The translations under genes were made by a program, and so were the position numbers. A stretch of DNA of 64,000 nt from Saccharospirillum mangrovi (GTDB taxonomy: Bacteria; Pseudomonadota; Gammaproteobacteria; Pseudomonadales; Natronospirillaceae): assembly GCF_003367315.1 (NCBI RefSeq), contig NZ_CP031415.1, forward strand, positions 1,672,001-1,736,000. Reading direction: 5' to 3'. Shown here piece after piece: positions 32,492 to 42,964 of the stretch. The notes under the pieces were generated by a model. That model was not told where the DNA came from. It saw only the letters and a list, made by a program, of their open reading frames with translations, and did no database searches. How positions within the stretch are numbered: the first letter of the stretch is position 1; each line of letters begins with the position of its first letter.

Positions 32492-32703
32492 TGAAGGAAG
32501 GTCCGTAGAAGTTGAGCCGGGAAGTATAGGCAAGCGATGCCGAAGGGTGAAGCCAGGCGGTTGGGGCTGTTCTGTTTCGGCACAACTGGCAAAGTAAAGA
32601 AGCCGAAAGCTGGCTGTCGGGACGGGCGGGTGCTGCCTAGTATCTGACGCCAAATTGACAGTCGCTGGTGCGCCGCCCTGTGCGGCCTGACGTGAGATCG
32701 AAG

Positions 32704-34413
32704 ATGGCAATAACAAACGCGATGAAGTTCTGGGTGCTCAGTGGGTTAATGGCAGTCGCCGGCCTGGTAGAGGCCACCGAATTTTTGCCGGTGGATGAGG
32801 CGTTTCAGTTGACCGTCGAGCGCCAGGGCGGCGACTTGGTGTTGCATTGGGACATCGCCGATCACTATTACCTCTATCGCGACCAACATCGTATTCGCCC
32901 GCAAAACGGTGCTGAGTTGGGGCCGGTGCAATTGTCGCCGGGCGTTGTCGAAAAATACGATCCGACCTTCGATCAGCAGATGGCGGTGTATTACGACCGT
33001 ATGAACGCGGTGTACGCCGTTTTGACCGACCAGGGCGAGATCGATGTTGTCTATCAGGGCTGTGCCGATGCCGGCCTGTGTTATCCACCGCAGACGCGCC
33101 GTTTCGATTTGAACGGCGTTGCGCTGTCCAGCCCTGAACCGGGCTTTGGCGGCTTTTCGTCGGTGGCCGAACCGTCGTTGATTGATCTGTCCAATCCGCC
33201 ATCTCCGGACTCAACGTTGTCGTCCGTTACGCTGGCCGGTGCGCTGCTGTTTGCACTGCTCGGCGGCATGATTCTGAACCTGATGCCCTGTGTCTTTCCG
33301 GTGTTGTCGCTGAAGGCGTTGCAATTGGCACAACATCCGGGCGATTCCAACCAACACGCCATTGCCCACGGCTGGGTGTACACCGCCGGCGTGGTGGTGA
33401 GTTTTATTCTGGTCGCGGTGGCGTTGCTGACGCTGCGTTCGTTCGGTACCTGGGTTGGTTGGGGTTTTCAGTTGCAGTCACCGGCGTTTGTGGCCGCTTT
33501 GGTGGCGTTGTTTTTTGTTTTGGCGCTGGCGATGAGCGGCATCGTCGAAATCGGCGGCCGCTGGATGGGTGTTGGTCAGGATCTGACCACTCAGCCGGGC
33601 TTGAGTGGCAGTTTCTTTACCGGCGTGCTGGCAACACTGGTAGCCACACCCTGCACGGCGCCGTTTATGGGCGCGGCCATTGGCTATGCCCTGTCGCAGC
33701 CGGCGTCGCTGAGCGTGTTGATTTTTGCCTTGATGGGTTTGGGCATGGCGTTGCCCATTCTGGTGCTGACTTACCTGCCGGCCCTGGGTCGGTGGCTGCC
33801 CAAGCCCGGTGCCTGGATGCAGACGTTCCGGCAACTGATGGCGTTTCCGCTGTTCGCTACCGTGCTGTGGCTGTTGTGGGTGTTGGTGGAACTGACCGAT
33901 CCGTCGGTCATTATGTCGGCTGGTTTTGGTCTGTTGTTGCTGGCGCTGGTGTTGTGGAGCGGCCAGTGGGTTGCGCGCTGGCAGGGCATGGCACGCTGGA
34001 TCAGCCGTGGCGTGCGCCTGATCGTGGCAGTCTGGGGGTTGGTCTGGGTGTTTGCGGCGCCGCCATCCGACGAACTCTGGCAACCCTATGACGCAGCACA
34101 ATTGGAGCGTTATCGCGCCAATGGCGACGCTGTCTTTATCGACGTCACCGCCGCCTGGTGCATTACTTGCAAAGCCAATGAACGGGTGGCGTTGTCGGGC
34201 GAGCGTTTTGAACAGTTGGTCGAACGCACCGGTGTGCGGCTGATGCGGGCTGACTGGACACGACCGACACCGGCCGTTGATGCCTTGATTGAGGGCTTTG
34301 GCCGCAACGGCGTGCCTCTTTACGCGCTGTATCCAGCCGACTCGGGTGCGCCAACGCTGTTGCCGCAAATCTTAACGCCGAGTCTGGTGGCTGAGGCGTT
34401 TGAGTCACTCTAG
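32704..34413 (+). CDS. dsbD: DsbD, thiol:disulfide interchange protein
   Basis: DsbD carries electrons from cytoplasmic thioredoxin to periplasmic DsbC/DsbG and related proteins. The 569-residue protein has a signal peptide, an N-terminal alpha domain (Cys pair in Gly-Cys-Ala-Asp-Ala-Gly-Leu-Cys-Tyr), an eight-helix beta domain with the paired Cys of Met-Pro-Cys-Val-Phe-Pro and Thr-Pro-Cys-Thr-Ala-Pro, and a C-terminal thioredoxin-like gamma domain with Cys-Ile-Thr-Cys-Lys. All six redox Cys are present. Start is ATG 32704; ATG 32722 is also possible and would give a slightly shorter signal peptide. Confidence 0.94.
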   Translation: MAITNAMKFWVLSGLMAVAGLVEATEFLPVDEAFQLTVERQGGDLVLHWDIADHYYLYRDQHRIRPQNGAELGPVQLSPGVVEKYDPTFDQQMAVYYDRMNAVYAVLTDQGEIDVVYQGCADAGLCYPPQTRRFDLNGVALSSPEPGFGGFSSVAEPSLIDLSNPPSPDSTLSSVTLAGALLFALLGGMILNLMPCVFPVLSLKALQLAQHPGDSNQHAIAHGWVYTAGVVVSFILVAVALLTLRSFGTWVGWGFQLQSPAFVAALVALFFVLALAMSGIVEIGGRWMGVGQDLTTQPGLSGSFFTGVLATLVATPCTAPFMGAAIGYALSQPASLSVLIFALMGLGMALPILVLTYLPALGRWLPKPGAWMQTFRQLMAFPLFATVLWLLWVLVELTDPSVIMSAGFGLLLLALVLWSGQWVARWQGMARWISRGVRLIVAVWGLVWVFAAPPSDELWQPYDAAQLERYRANGDAVFIDVTAAWCITCKANERVALSGERFEQLVERTGVRLMRADWTRPTPAVDALIEGFGRNGVPLYALYPADSGAPTLLPQILTPSLVAEAFESL

Positions 34414-34512
34414 GCGGCAACCTGATCAAGCCGCTGCTAGCATCACAGTCAGCGACAGCAACGCTTGCTAAGCTGTCAGTAAGAAATGTGCCGGAGTAGG
34501 TAGTCAACGCGG

Positions 34513-35028
34513 ATGCTGTTGCCAGGAATTTTGGATATTGAAGCGTCCGGTTTCGGTCGGGGCAGTTACCCCATCGAGGTCGGCGTAGCCACGGAACAGG
34601 GCGAAGAATACGCCTGGCTGATCTTGCCCGAACCGGACTGGCTGCATTGGGACGACGGCGCACAAGCCATTCATGGCATCAGCCGCGAGCAATTGTTGAG
34701 CGAAGGTGTTTCGGTGTCGTTGGTGGCCGACCAACTGAACGAATTGCTGGAAGGCCAGATTTTGTACAGCGACGGCTGGGGGTTCGATTCCGGTTGGTTA
34801 GCGCTGCTGTATTACAGTGCCCGCAAAACCATGACCTTTCGTCTGGAAACCCTGCCGCGCATTCTAAGCGAATTTCAATTGTCCATCTGGGATGAAACCA
34901 AACGCCGCATTCGCACCGAGCGAGGCTTAAGCCACCACCGCGCGGGGGTTGATGCCAAGGTGTTGCAACTGACGTTGGAAGCAACCAGCCAGATGGAACT
35001 GCAACAACAACGGCGCGGCCCGGCTTGA
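34513..35028 (+). CDS. DnaQ-like 3'-5' exonuclease (DEDDh)
   Basis: A 171-residue protein with an RNase H-like exonuclease fold. The first acidic motif is Leu-Asp-Ile-Glu-Ala-Ser-Gly-Phe-Gly (Asp8, Glu10), and the His/Asp pair of the third motif is in His-His-Arg-Ala-Gly-Val-Asp-Ala near residues 141-148. An acidic residue in the middle motif fits Phe-Asp-Ser-Gly-Trp. It is not the replication proofreading subunit, which lies at 60453. Cellular substrate is unknown. It follows dsbD by 99 bases and precedes bolA. Confidence 0.78.
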   Translation: MLLPGILDIEASGFGRGSYPIEVGVATEQGEEYAWLILPEPDWLHWDDGAQAIHGISREQLLSEGVSVSLVADQLNELLEGQILYSDGWGFDSGWLALLYYSARKTMTFRLETLPRILSEFQLSIWDETKRRIRTERGLSHHRAGVDAKVLQLTLEATSQMELQQQRRGPA

Positions 35029-35081
35029 AAATTGGCCGGCGCCTCCCATAGTGGCAGGCGTGAACAGTTGTCGAGGTTGCT

Positions 35082-35384
35082 ATGTCGGTCCGTGAATCCA
35101 TTCAACGCAAATTAACCGAGTTGTCGCCCAGCCATTTGGTGGTGGAAAACGAAAGCCATCGTCACTCGGTGCCAGCCAACAGCGAAACCCATTTCCGTTT
35201 GGAAATTGTCAGCGCGCAATTCGAAGGGTTGCGTTCGGTTAAACGCCATCAGTTGGTGTATGGCTTGTTGCAGGAAGAATTGAACGGGCCGGTGCACGCG
35301 CTGGCGATTCACGCCTACGCGCCGAACGAATGGGCCGGTCAGGCACCGGACTCACCCGATTGTCGCGGTGGCAATAAGCTCTAA
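35082..35384 (+). CDS. bolA: BolA family protein
   Basis: A 100-residue BolA-type protein. The family core is visible in Val-Glu-Asn-Glu-Ser-His-Arg-His (about 21-28), Thr-His-Phe-Arg-Leu-Glu-Ile-Val-Ser and the helix-turn region Arg-His-Gln-Leu-Val-Tyr, with the conserved Cys-less beta strand His-Ala-Leu-Ala-Ile-His. BolA proteins act with monothiol glutaredoxins in iron-sulphur trafficking and in morphology control. The C-terminus is a short polar tail. The gene converges on the YecA-like gene with 15 bases between. Confidence 0.9.
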   Translation: MSVRESIQRKLTELSPSHLVVENESHRHSVPANSETHFRLEIVSAQFEGLRSVKRHQLVYGLLQEELNGPVHALAIHAYAPNEWAGQAPDSPDCRGGNKL

Positions 35385-35399
35385 GTGCCAAACGACGAA

Positions 35400-35945
35400 T
35401 TACTTCACCGGCGCTTGCAGCAGCAAATACAGGTCGGTTAACACTTCGGGCAGGTCATCAACCATCTGTCGAATCAACTTGGGTTGACGGTAGATGGGCT
35501 GGTAGTCCGCTTCGTCGGTGAACAAACCGGACGCGACTTCGATTGGCAGTAACAACGTCGCCAGATTGTCTTCCTGATCGTGTTCGAACGACTCCGGTAT
35601 CGAGAACACCACTTCCATAAAGGCTTCGGCCCAGAACTGTTGCGGTGAATCCTGCCAGTCGGCGGTCGGTTCGAAGGTCAGCGCCACACCGTCATCGGCA
35701 TACAATTCGGTGGCAATCTGTTGGTGCAACTGCATGCACTGATCGGCCAGCCATTGCGCCTCGTCTTCGGGCAATTCCTGTAACGGCTGATCGACCGCAC
35801 TCGCCAGCCATTCATCCGACAGCGGTTCGCCGCACACCGCCAATGCCGTCAGATAGCCATGCAGGCCGTGAATGTCGAGGCAGTCTTCGGCGCGTTGGTC
35901 GTCTTCCAGCCAGTCGGCCAGTTGATCCAGATCGAGTTCGGTCAT
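35400..35945 (-). CDS. YecA/UPF0149 family protein
   Basis: An acidic 181-residue protein of the UPF0149 family (YgfB/YecA-like). Family traits are Gly-Leu-His-Gly-Tyr-Leu-Thr-Ala-Leu-Ala-Val (about 25-35) and the repeated Trp-containing helices. No C-terminal SEC-C metal domain is present, so it is nearer YgfB than YecA. The start is the ATG read from 35945, preceded by AAGGA at six bases; the longer frame has no support. Function is not established for most members. Confidence 0.82.
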   Translation of the reverse strand: MTELDLDQLADWLEDDQRAEDCLDIHGLHGYLTALAVCGEPLSDEWLASAVDQPLQELPEDEAQWLADQCMQLHQQIATELYADDGVALTFEPTADWQDSPQQFWAEAFMEVVFSIPESFEHDQEDNLATLLLPIEVASGLFTDEADYQPIYRQPKLIRQMVDDLPEVLTDLYLLLQAPVK

Positions 35946-36075
35946 GGTGATTCCTTGGCAAGTTGGCGTGGAGTATAGCCGTCGCGAGCGCGGCTGAACA
36001 TCGCGCTGTCGTGCGCTAATGCCTTGATCGTAAACGGTTTCCATGCCCGCACGGGGCCGCTACAATGCCCGCCGA

Positions 36076-36151
36076 CTCCTTGTAGTTCAACTGGATAGAA
36101 CGAGGCCCTCCTAAGGCCTAAATCCTGGTTCGAGTCCAGGCGGGGAGACCA
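36076..36151 (+). tRNA. tRNA-Arg (anticodon CCU)
   Basis: A full 76-base cloverleaf can be drawn. The acceptor stem CTCCTTG pairs with CGGGGAG (two G-U pairs), the D stem is GTTC/GAAC, the anticodon stem AGGCC/GGCCT encloses the loop CTCCTAA, and the T stem CCTGG/CCAGG encloses TTCGAGT. The anticodon CCT reads the rare Arg codon AGG. The CCA end is encoded (36149-36151). It lies 30 bases before mtnP and may be co-transcribed with it. Confidence 0.95.
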
Positions 36152-36178
36152 GAACAACAAGAACCGTTGGAGGTCTGA

Positions 36179-36934
<756 letters not shown>

Positions 36935-36942
36935 TCAAACCG

Positions 36943-36989
36943 CAGACAACAAAAAAAGGTCGGCAATGCCGACCTTTTTTTGTTGTCTG
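36943..36989. terminator. perfect bidirectional terminator between mtnP and csiV
   Basis: Two 22-base arms (36943-36964 and 36968-36989) are perfect inverted copies around a 3-base loop AAT. Each contains a GC-rich GGTCGGC core next to a run of seven A or T, so a T-run follows the core stem on both strands. It serves mtnP on the plus strand and csiV on the minus strand. Confidence 0.95.
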
Positions 36990-37019
36990 TGAGCCGCGCT
37001 GAATAGAGTTGAACGAACC

Positions 37020-37847
37020 TTATCGGTCGATCGGCGTGATCAATATCAGCATGCCGAATTCCGGGTTGTCGAGGTAATGCAATTCGCCGCTGCGCATACG
37101 ACGACGCTGTTGCAGGCTGATGCTTTCAGTGGCGACAAAGAAACGATCAGAATCGGCATCCTGCCGGATGGCGCTTTGGTACACCGGCGGGCCCTGAAGC
37201 AACGATAGTCCGGGGAAGGGTGCCAGGCCGTTACTGTCGAGGTTGTCGTCGATCAACCGGAACGGGTTGTCGGTGTGGGCATAGTGAATTAATTGCAGAT
37301 CGGTCGTCAGGTGGAAATACCGTTCCACATAGAGTTCCAGATAGCCCTGCAATTCAGCCTGCTGGCCGTAGGTATCGCCGCCGCTGATGCGCAGCAATTC
37401 AACGTTGTCACGATCGGGAACCGGCTGCACCCAAGCTTGATGGAACAATAACCGATAGCCCTTGTTGCGACTCAAGGCCTCAATTTCATCGGCCAATTGG
37501 TATTCCGATTCGCCGAGTAATTTAAAGGGTGTCAGCTCGTTCAAATCGCCGTCGAGCAGGGTGCGTTCCGGGCCGAAAGTGAGTTCGTGACTTTCCGGCG
37601 GCTCGGCGTCGGGTTCAGTTTCTTCGTCATCCTGATCGAAACGCAGGGTGTTGGGGATTTCGATGCGATACGGCCGTTCAGCCAGCGTCGGGTAAGTCGG
37701 CCATTGTTCCGGGCTGTCGGTGTCGCGATCCGGATTGGCAAACACCAGGATTTCGACCTGATACCAACGCTCCTCGTCAGACTCAGCCAAAGCCAAGGGC
37801 GCAAGCAGGCTCAATATCAGTGCCAGGGCGGCGGGTTTGAACGTCAT
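37020..37847 (-). CDS. csiV: CsiV family periplasmic protein
   Basis: A 275-residue protein with a signal peptide (about 1-21, ending Ala-Leu-Ala-Glu) and the CsiV domain, marked by Trp-Tyr-Gln-Val-Glu-Ile-Leu-Val-Phe at the mature N-terminus and Tyr-Leu-Asp-Asn-Pro-Glu-Phe-Gly near the end. P. aeruginosa and Acinetobacter CsiV proteins bind peptidoglycan or protect against beta-lactams and D-Met. An acidic stretch lies at about 70-90. It is 7 bases downstream of mfd, its usual neighbour. Confidence 0.85.
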   Translation of the reverse strand: MTFKPAALALILSLLAPLALAESDEERWYQVEILVFANPDRDTDSPEQWPTYPTLAERPYRIEIPNTLRFDQDDEETEPDAEPPESHELTFGPERTLLDGDLNELTPFKLLGESEYQLADEIEALSRNKGYRLLFHQAWVQPVPDRDNVELLRISGGDTYGQQAELQGYLELYVERYFHLTTDLQLIHYAHTDNPFRLIDDNLDSNGLAPFPGLSLLQGPPVYQSAIRQDADSDRFFVATESISLQQRRRMRSGELHYLDNPEFGMLILITPIDR

Positions 37848-37854
37848 CAGAGTT

Positions 37855-40800
37855 TCATCCGGGTTGGCTGGTGATCAGTGTGAGGATTTCTTCGACGGTG
37901 TCAAACCGCCGTTCGGGGCTGGCGCAATCGGCGCCAAAGCGCAATTGGGTGCCGTTCTTCAACTTGAATCGCTGCGGTTGCGACTGGATCAGTTGCACCA
38001 GACGGAACGGGTCGATTGAGGTGTCTTTGGCGAAGTCGATAAAGCCGCCGCTGGGCCCTAAATCGAAACGTTCAATGCCGAGCGGTTCCAGGCGCAGGCG
38101 CACTGAGGTTTGCCGGAACAGGTTTCGCACCGGCTCGGGCAACAGGCCAAAACGGTCGATCATTTCGACTTGCAACTCATCCAGTTCGTTGGCCGACGCC
38201 GCCGAGGCGATGCGTTTGTACAGCGACAGGCGAGTGTTGATGTCGGGAATGTAGTCGTCCGGAATCAAGGCGGGAATACGCAGGTTCAAATCGACGCCAC
38301 CGCGTTCGGCCGCTTCCGGGCTAAAAGTTTCGCCCGCCTGAATGGCTTTGACGGCGCGGTTCAGCATGTCCAGATAGAGCGAGAAACCGATGCCTTCGAT
38401 GTGTCCGCTCTGTTCATCGCCGAGCAGTTCGCCGGCGCCGCGAATTTCCAGATCGTGCGTTGCCAGCGTAAAGCCGGCGCCGAGGTCCTGGGCTTCGCTG
38501 ATGGCTTCCAGGCGTTTCTGGGCATCTTTGGTCAGCGACTTCCACGGCGGTGTCATCAAATAGGCGTATGCTTGGTGATGCGAACGACCGACGCGCCCGC
38601 GCAACTGATGCAACTGCGCCAACCCGAAACGGTCGGCGCGTTCGATGACGATGGTATTGGCCGACGGCACGTCGATGCCGGTTTCAATAATGGTGGTGCA
38701 CAGCAGCACGTTGAACCGCTTGTGATAGAAGTCGGACATGATGCGTTCCAGCTGCCGCTCCGGCATCTGGCCGTGGGCGACAACGATGCGCGCTTCCGGC
38801 ACCAGTTCGCGCAACGCCTGAGCGGTACGTTCGATGGTGCTGACTTCGTTGTGCAGATAATAAACCTGACCGCCGCGCAGAATTTCCCGCAGCAACGCTT
38901 CTTTTACCTGGGCGTCGTCGCGTTCGCGCACGAAGGTTTTGACCGACAACCGACGCGCTGGCGGAGTGGCGATGATGCTCAAATCGCGCACGCCGGACAT
39001 CGACATATTCAGCGTGCGTGGAATCGGTGTCGCGGTCAGCGTCAGGATGTCGACGTTGGCGCGCAGTGCTTTTATTTTTTCTTTCTGGGCGACGCCAAAG
39101 CGGTGTTCTTCGTCGATGATCAACAAGCCCAGATCGTTAAACCGAACGTCTTTTTGCAGCAGCTTGTGGGTGCCGACCACGACATCGACTTTGCCATCGG
39201 CCAGACCGTCGATGATGGTTTTGGTTTCGCTGTCGGAACGGAAGCGGCTGAGCGCTTCGACGCGCACCGGCCAGTCGGCGAAGCGGTCGCGGAAATTCTC
39301 ATAATGCTGTTGGGCGAGCAGGGTGGTGGGCACCAGAACCGCCACTTGTCGACCCGCTTGGGCGGCGATAAACGCAGCGCGGAGTGCCACTTCGGTTTTG
39401 CCGAAACCGACGTCACCACAGACCAGGCGATCCATCGGTTGCTGGCGTTGCATGTCGGCAATAACCGCGTCGATGGCGTTGGCCTGATCCGCGGTTTCCT
39501 CGAAACCAAAGCCGGCGCTGAAACGGCCGTAGTCGGCTTCATTAAAGTCGAATTTATGGCCGCTGCGGGCTTCGCGCTCGGCGTATAAGTTGAGCAATTC
39601 GGCGGCGGTGTCGCGGACTTTTTCGGCCGCTTTGCGTTTGGTTTTTGCCCAGCGGTCGTTGCCCAGTTTATTCAGCGGCGCCTGGTCGATGTCGGCGCCG
39701 GAATAGCGGCTGATTAAATGCAGGTTGCTAACGGGCACGTACAGCTTGCTGCCTTCGGCGTAGGTCAGCATCAGGAATTCCTGCGCCTGACCGTCGACTT
39801 CCAGCGTCTCCAAGCCTTGGTAGCGACCGACGCCGTGATCGAGATGCACCACCGGCGCACCGGGGTTCAACTCGGTCAGGTTCTTGATGATCTGATCGCT
39901 GTTGTCGGTCTGGCTGCGGTTGCGGCGGCGTTGTTGAACGACGTAATCGCCGAACAATTGTGTCTCGCTGATCAGGGTGTAACCGCCTTCGGAGGCGACC
40001 AAACCCTGGCTCAGTGGCGCGACGGTAAGACCGATGCGAATGCTGCTGTCGGCAATGAAGTCGCTGATGTGCGGCACGCTCTGGGGCACCACATGAATGC
40101 CAGCCAGCAATTCTTTTAACGCTTCACGCCGACCCAGCGATTCCGCACAGAACAGCACGCGGTGCGAGGTTTCCATCAGCAAGCGTTCCAGGTGCAGCAG
40201 CGGTTGCTGGGCGCGATGATCGACCGGAATGTCTTGCGGTGTTTCGACCGGCAGGTTCAGGTGGCCGCTTTGTTCGCGTACGGCCTGGGCCGACAGCGCC
40301 AGACGTGGAAAGTCTTTGGCACGGCCGAAGAATTCGCTGGACGGAGTGAACAGTTCTGCGGGTTTCAGGATCGGTTGCGTCAGGTCGTGGCGACGGTTTT
40401 CGAAACGCGCTTCGACTTCACTCCAGAAATGATCCAGCGACGGTTCTAACTGATCGCTGTGTACGATCAAAGTATTGGCCGGTAAGTAGTCCCACAGCGT
40501 GTCGGTGCGTTCGTAAAACAACGGCAGATAGTATTCGATGCCGCCGGGCGCGATGCCGTCGCTGACATCCTGATAAACGGTGCAGCGGCTGAAATCGACA
40601 TCGAAGCGTTCACGGAAGGATTGCCGAAAGCGGGTGATGCCGGTCTCGGTCATCGGTACTTCGCGGCCGGGCAGCAAGGTAATGCGTTCCAGCGATTCGG
40701 CCGAGCGTTGCGTTTCGGCATCGAACCATTTCAACGATTCGATTTCGTTGTCGAATAAGTCAACGCGAATGGGCCGGTCGGCGCCCATGGGAAAGACATC

Positions 40801-41316
40801 CAGAATGGCACCGCGCACGGCAAATTCGCCGTGCTGATAGACGGTATCGGTAGCGCGATAGCCGGCGCTTTCCAACTGGCGCCTTTGCGCAGCTAGGTCT
40901 AGGGTTTGTCCGAGATGCCAGTCGAAGGCGGTGCCGATCAGGGCTTCGCGGGGCGGCAGCCGGTGGCTGAGGTTGGCGGCCGTGGTCAGGCAAATGCCGT
41001 GCGGTGCTTCGGCCAATTGGTTCAGCAGGCTTAGGCGATCGGAGATGATGTCTTCGTGCGGCGAGAAATTGTCGTAGGGCAGCGTTTCCCAATCCGGGAA
41101 GCTGAGAATTTGCCAGGATTCGTGTGCCGCTCGGAATACCGCCAGCTCTGTGGCGAGCCGATCGAGCTGTGCCGGACTGTCGGCAATAACCAGCAGGGTT
41201 CCGCCTTGATCGCGAATCAAATCGGCCAGATAGGCGCTGTCGGCACAGCCTCGGACGTTACCGGTGTGGCGATGGTCGCCGGCTTTTTCGGGTCGGTTAA
41301 GTGAGTGACTGAGCAT
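37855..41316 (-). CDS. mfd: Mfd, transcription-repair coupling factor
   Basis: Mfd removes RNA polymerase stalled at DNA damage and recruits UvrA. The 1153-residue protein has the UvrB-like N-terminal domains, an RNA polymerase interaction domain (about 475-530; Val-His-Leu-Asp-His-Gly-Val-Gly-Arg-Tyr), and a helicase core with Walker A Gly-Asp-Val-Gly-Phe-Gly-Lys-Thr-Glu, the Asp-Glu-Glu-His box and the TRG translocation segment near Gly-Arg-Val-Gly-Arg-Ser. The start is the ATG read from 41316, which leaves a length close to E. coli Mfd (1148). A longer frame to 41364 is not supported. csiV follows in the same unit. Confidence 0.97.
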   Translation of the reverse strand: MLSHSLNRPEKAGDHRHTGNVRGCADSAYLADLIRDQGGTLLVIADSPAQLDRLATELAVFRAAHESWQILSFPDWETLPYDNFSPHEDIISDRLSLLNQLAEAPHGICLTTAANLSHRLPPREALIGTAFDWHLGQTLDLAAQRRQLESAGYRATDTVYQHGEFAVRGAILDVFPMGADRPIRVDLFDNEIESLKWFDAETQRSAESLERITLLPGREVPMTETGITRFRQSFRERFDVDFSRCTVYQDVSDGIAPGGIEYYLPLFYERTDTLWDYLPANTLIVHSDQLEPSLDHFWSEVEARFENRRHDLTQPILKPAELFTPSSEFFGRAKDFPRLALSAQAVREQSGHLNLPVETPQDIPVDHRAQQPLLHLERLLMETSHRVLFCAESLGRREALKELLAGIHVVPQSVPHISDFIADSSIRIGLTVAPLSQGLVASEGGYTLISETQLFGDYVVQQRRRNRSQTDNSDQIIKNLTELNPGAPVVHLDHGVGRYQGLETLEVDGQAQEFLMLTYAEGSKLYVPVSNLHLISRYSGADIDQAPLNKLGNDRWAKTKRKAAEKVRDTAAELLNLYAEREARSGHKFDFNEADYGRFSAGFGFEETADQANAIDAVIADMQRQQPMDRLVCGDVGFGKTEVALRAAFIAAQAGRQVAVLVPTTLLAQQHYENFRDRFADWPVRVEALSRFRSDSETKTIIDGLADGKVDVVVGTHKLLQKDVRFNDLGLLIIDEEHRFGVAQKEKIKALRANVDILTLTATPIPRTLNMSMSGVRDLSIIATPPARRLSVKTFVRERDDAQVKEALLREILRGGQVYYLHNEVSTIERTAQALRELVPEARIVVAHGQMPERQLERIMSDFYHKRFNVLLCTTIIETGIDVPSANTIVIERADRFGLAQLHQLRGRVGRSHHQAYAYLMTPPWKSLTKDAQKRLEAISEAQDLGAGFTLATHDLEIRGAGELLGDEQSGHIEGIGFSLYLDMLNRAVKAIQAGETFSPEAAERGGVDLNLRIPALIPDDYIPDINTRLSLYKRIASAASANELDELQVEMIDRFGLLPEPVRNLFRQTSVRLRLEPLGIERFDLGPSGGFIDFAKDTSIDPFRLVQLIQSQPQRFKLKNGTQLRFGADCASPERRFDTVEEILTLITSQPG

Positions 41317-41624
41317 GAAAGGCAGCGATTTCCTGGCCGGGCAGCGGGGCGCGAATGCTATCAAAAAAAGCGCTTCCGGGCACAGCCGCAGACGCCGTTG
41401 TACAGGCTTTATACAAAAAGAGCGCTGTTCGATTAAAGGCAGTTCGGTGGTAGCAATGGCGGGTCGCGGTCTTTATACTTGGGCGCGCTTTTTCCAGGTG
41501 GGTTGGTCAGGTTTGCCGCCTTGGCACAAGTCTCTCCGGCCTGAAATGCATTTGACATCAGACCCCCGGGAATGGGCCGTGTCCCTTTTCGGTCCCGTCT
41601 GTCAGTCATCGGGTACAGCACACT
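41317..41624. other. divergent mfd-nqrA control region
   Basis: This 308-base gap must hold the promoters of mfd and the nqr operon. I see a -10-like TATACT at 41474-41479 on the plus strand without a good -35 at 17 bases. A TTGACA at 41552-41557 has no -10 at the expected distance. A short inverted repeat, TTGTA (41398-41402) with TACAA (41412-41416), lies closer to mfd. No protein reading frame or clear operator can be supported. Confidence 0.4.
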
Positions 41625-42962
41625 ATGATCAAGATTAGTAAAGGGCTCGACTTGCCGATCTCTGGTGCTCCGCGCCAGGAAATTTCGGACGGTCGGCCGG
41701 TTTCGACCGTGGCATTGGTCGGCTACGACTACAACGGCATGAAACCGACGATGTTGGTGCGCGAAGGTGATCGGGTAAAACTCGGTCAACCGGTTTTCAC
41801 CGACAAAAAATCAGAGGGTATCGTTTTCACTGCGCCGGCTTCGGGCATCGTCAAAGCCATCAACCGAGGCGCCCGGCGTGTTTTCCAATCATTGGTGATC
41901 GAAGTGGACGGCGATGACGCCGAAAACTTTGGTGCCACCCCGGCCGATCAGCTGGCGGGTCTGGATGCTGCAACCTTGCGTGAGCGTCTGGTCAAGTCCG
42001 GCTTCTGGGCTGCGTTCCGCACCCGTCCTTATTCCAAAGTACCGGCCATCGACAGCACTCCGGTGGCCATCTTTGTTCAGGCCATGGACACCAATCCGCT
42101 GGCGGCCAACCCGGAAGTGGTGATCGCTGAACAGGCTGAGGCCTTCCAGCAAGGTTTGGCGTTGCTGACCAAATTGACCGACGGCAAAGTCTGGTTGTGT
42201 CAGGCGCCCGGCGCCAAGATCCCAACCGTCGATGGCGTCAGTGTCGAGGAATTTGCGGGTGTGCATCCGGCGGGCAATGCCGGTACACACATTCATTTCC
42301 TTGAACCGGTCAGCATGAAAAAGACCGTCTGGACCATCGGTTACCAGGACGTGATTGCGTTGGCCAAGTTGGTCACCAGCGGCCGTTTGGACACCCAGCG
42401 CGTGGTCGCATTGGCCGGTCCGCGCGTTAAAGAGCCTCGCCTGGTGCGGACCCGTCTGGGTGCCTCTTTGGCTGAGTTGAGCCGTGATGAACTGCTCGAA
42501 GACGACAACCGGGTGATTTCCGGTTCGGTCTTTGGCGGTCGTGGCGGTGTCGATGAGGTAGCCTATCTGGGTCGTTATCACACTCAGGTCAGCGTCCTGG
42601 CTGAAGGCCGTGAGCGTCCGATCCTGCATTACCTGCACGCCGGTCGGAACCGCCATTCGGTGTTGAACATCTACCTGTCCAAATTGCTCAAAGGCAAAAA
42701 ATTCGATTTCACCACCACCACCAATGGTTCTGAACGAGCCATGTTGCCGGTCGGTCAATACGAAAAAGTCATGCCGTTGGACATTCTGCCCACTCAGCTG
42801 TTGCGTGCCCTGGTCGTTGGCGACATCGACACCGCCGAACAGCTTGGCGCTCTGGAGTTGGACGAAGAAGACCTGGCGCTGTGCACCTACGTGTGTGCCG
42901 GCAAGTACGAATACGGTCCCATTCTTCGTGACAATCTGACGCGCATCGAGCAGGAGGCCTGA
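41625..42962 (+). CDS. nqrA: NqrA, Na+-translocating NADH:quinone reductase subunit A
   Basis: NqrA is a cytoplasmic-side subunit of the sodium-pumping NADH dehydrogenase, associated with quinone binding. The 445-residue protein begins with the typical [12 protein letters not shown] and is otherwise soluble. Lipoyl-like (biotinyl-like) and SLBB-type folds are known for the family. Its stop is followed two bases later by the nqrB ATG. The start lacks a strong ribosome site. Confidence 0.96.
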   Translation: MIKISKGLDLPISGAPRQEISDGRPVSTVALVGYDYNGMKPTMLVREGDRVKLGQPVFTDKKSEGIVFTAPASGIVKAINRGARRVFQSLVIEVDGDDAENFGATPADQLAGLDAATLRERLVKSGFWAAFRTRPYSKVPAIDSTPVAIFVQAMDTNPLAANPEVVIAEQAEAFQQGLALLTKLTDGKVWLCQAPGAKIPTVDGVSVEEFAGVHPAGNAGTHIHFLEPVSMKKTVWTIGYQDVIALAKLVTSGRLDTQRVVALAGPRVKEPRLVRTRLGASLAELSRDELLEDDNRVISGSVFGGRGGVDEVAYLGRYHTQVSVLAEGRERPILHYLHAGRNRHSVLNIYLSKLLKGKKFDFTTTTNGSERAMLPVGQYEKVMPLDILPTQLLRALVVGDIDTAEQLGALELDEEDLALCTYVCAGKYEYGPILRDNLTRIEQEA

Positions 42963-42964
42963 GC

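Noticed and set aside
38110-39588. 492-codon frame on the plus strand
   Set aside because: It is antisense to mfd and shows no domain; mfd helicase motifs are complete.
41522-41580. TGGCAC and TTGACA strings before nqrA as promoters
   Set aside because: TGGCAC at about 41522 has no GC element at the -12 position, and TTGACA at 41552 has no -10 box 16-18 bases later.
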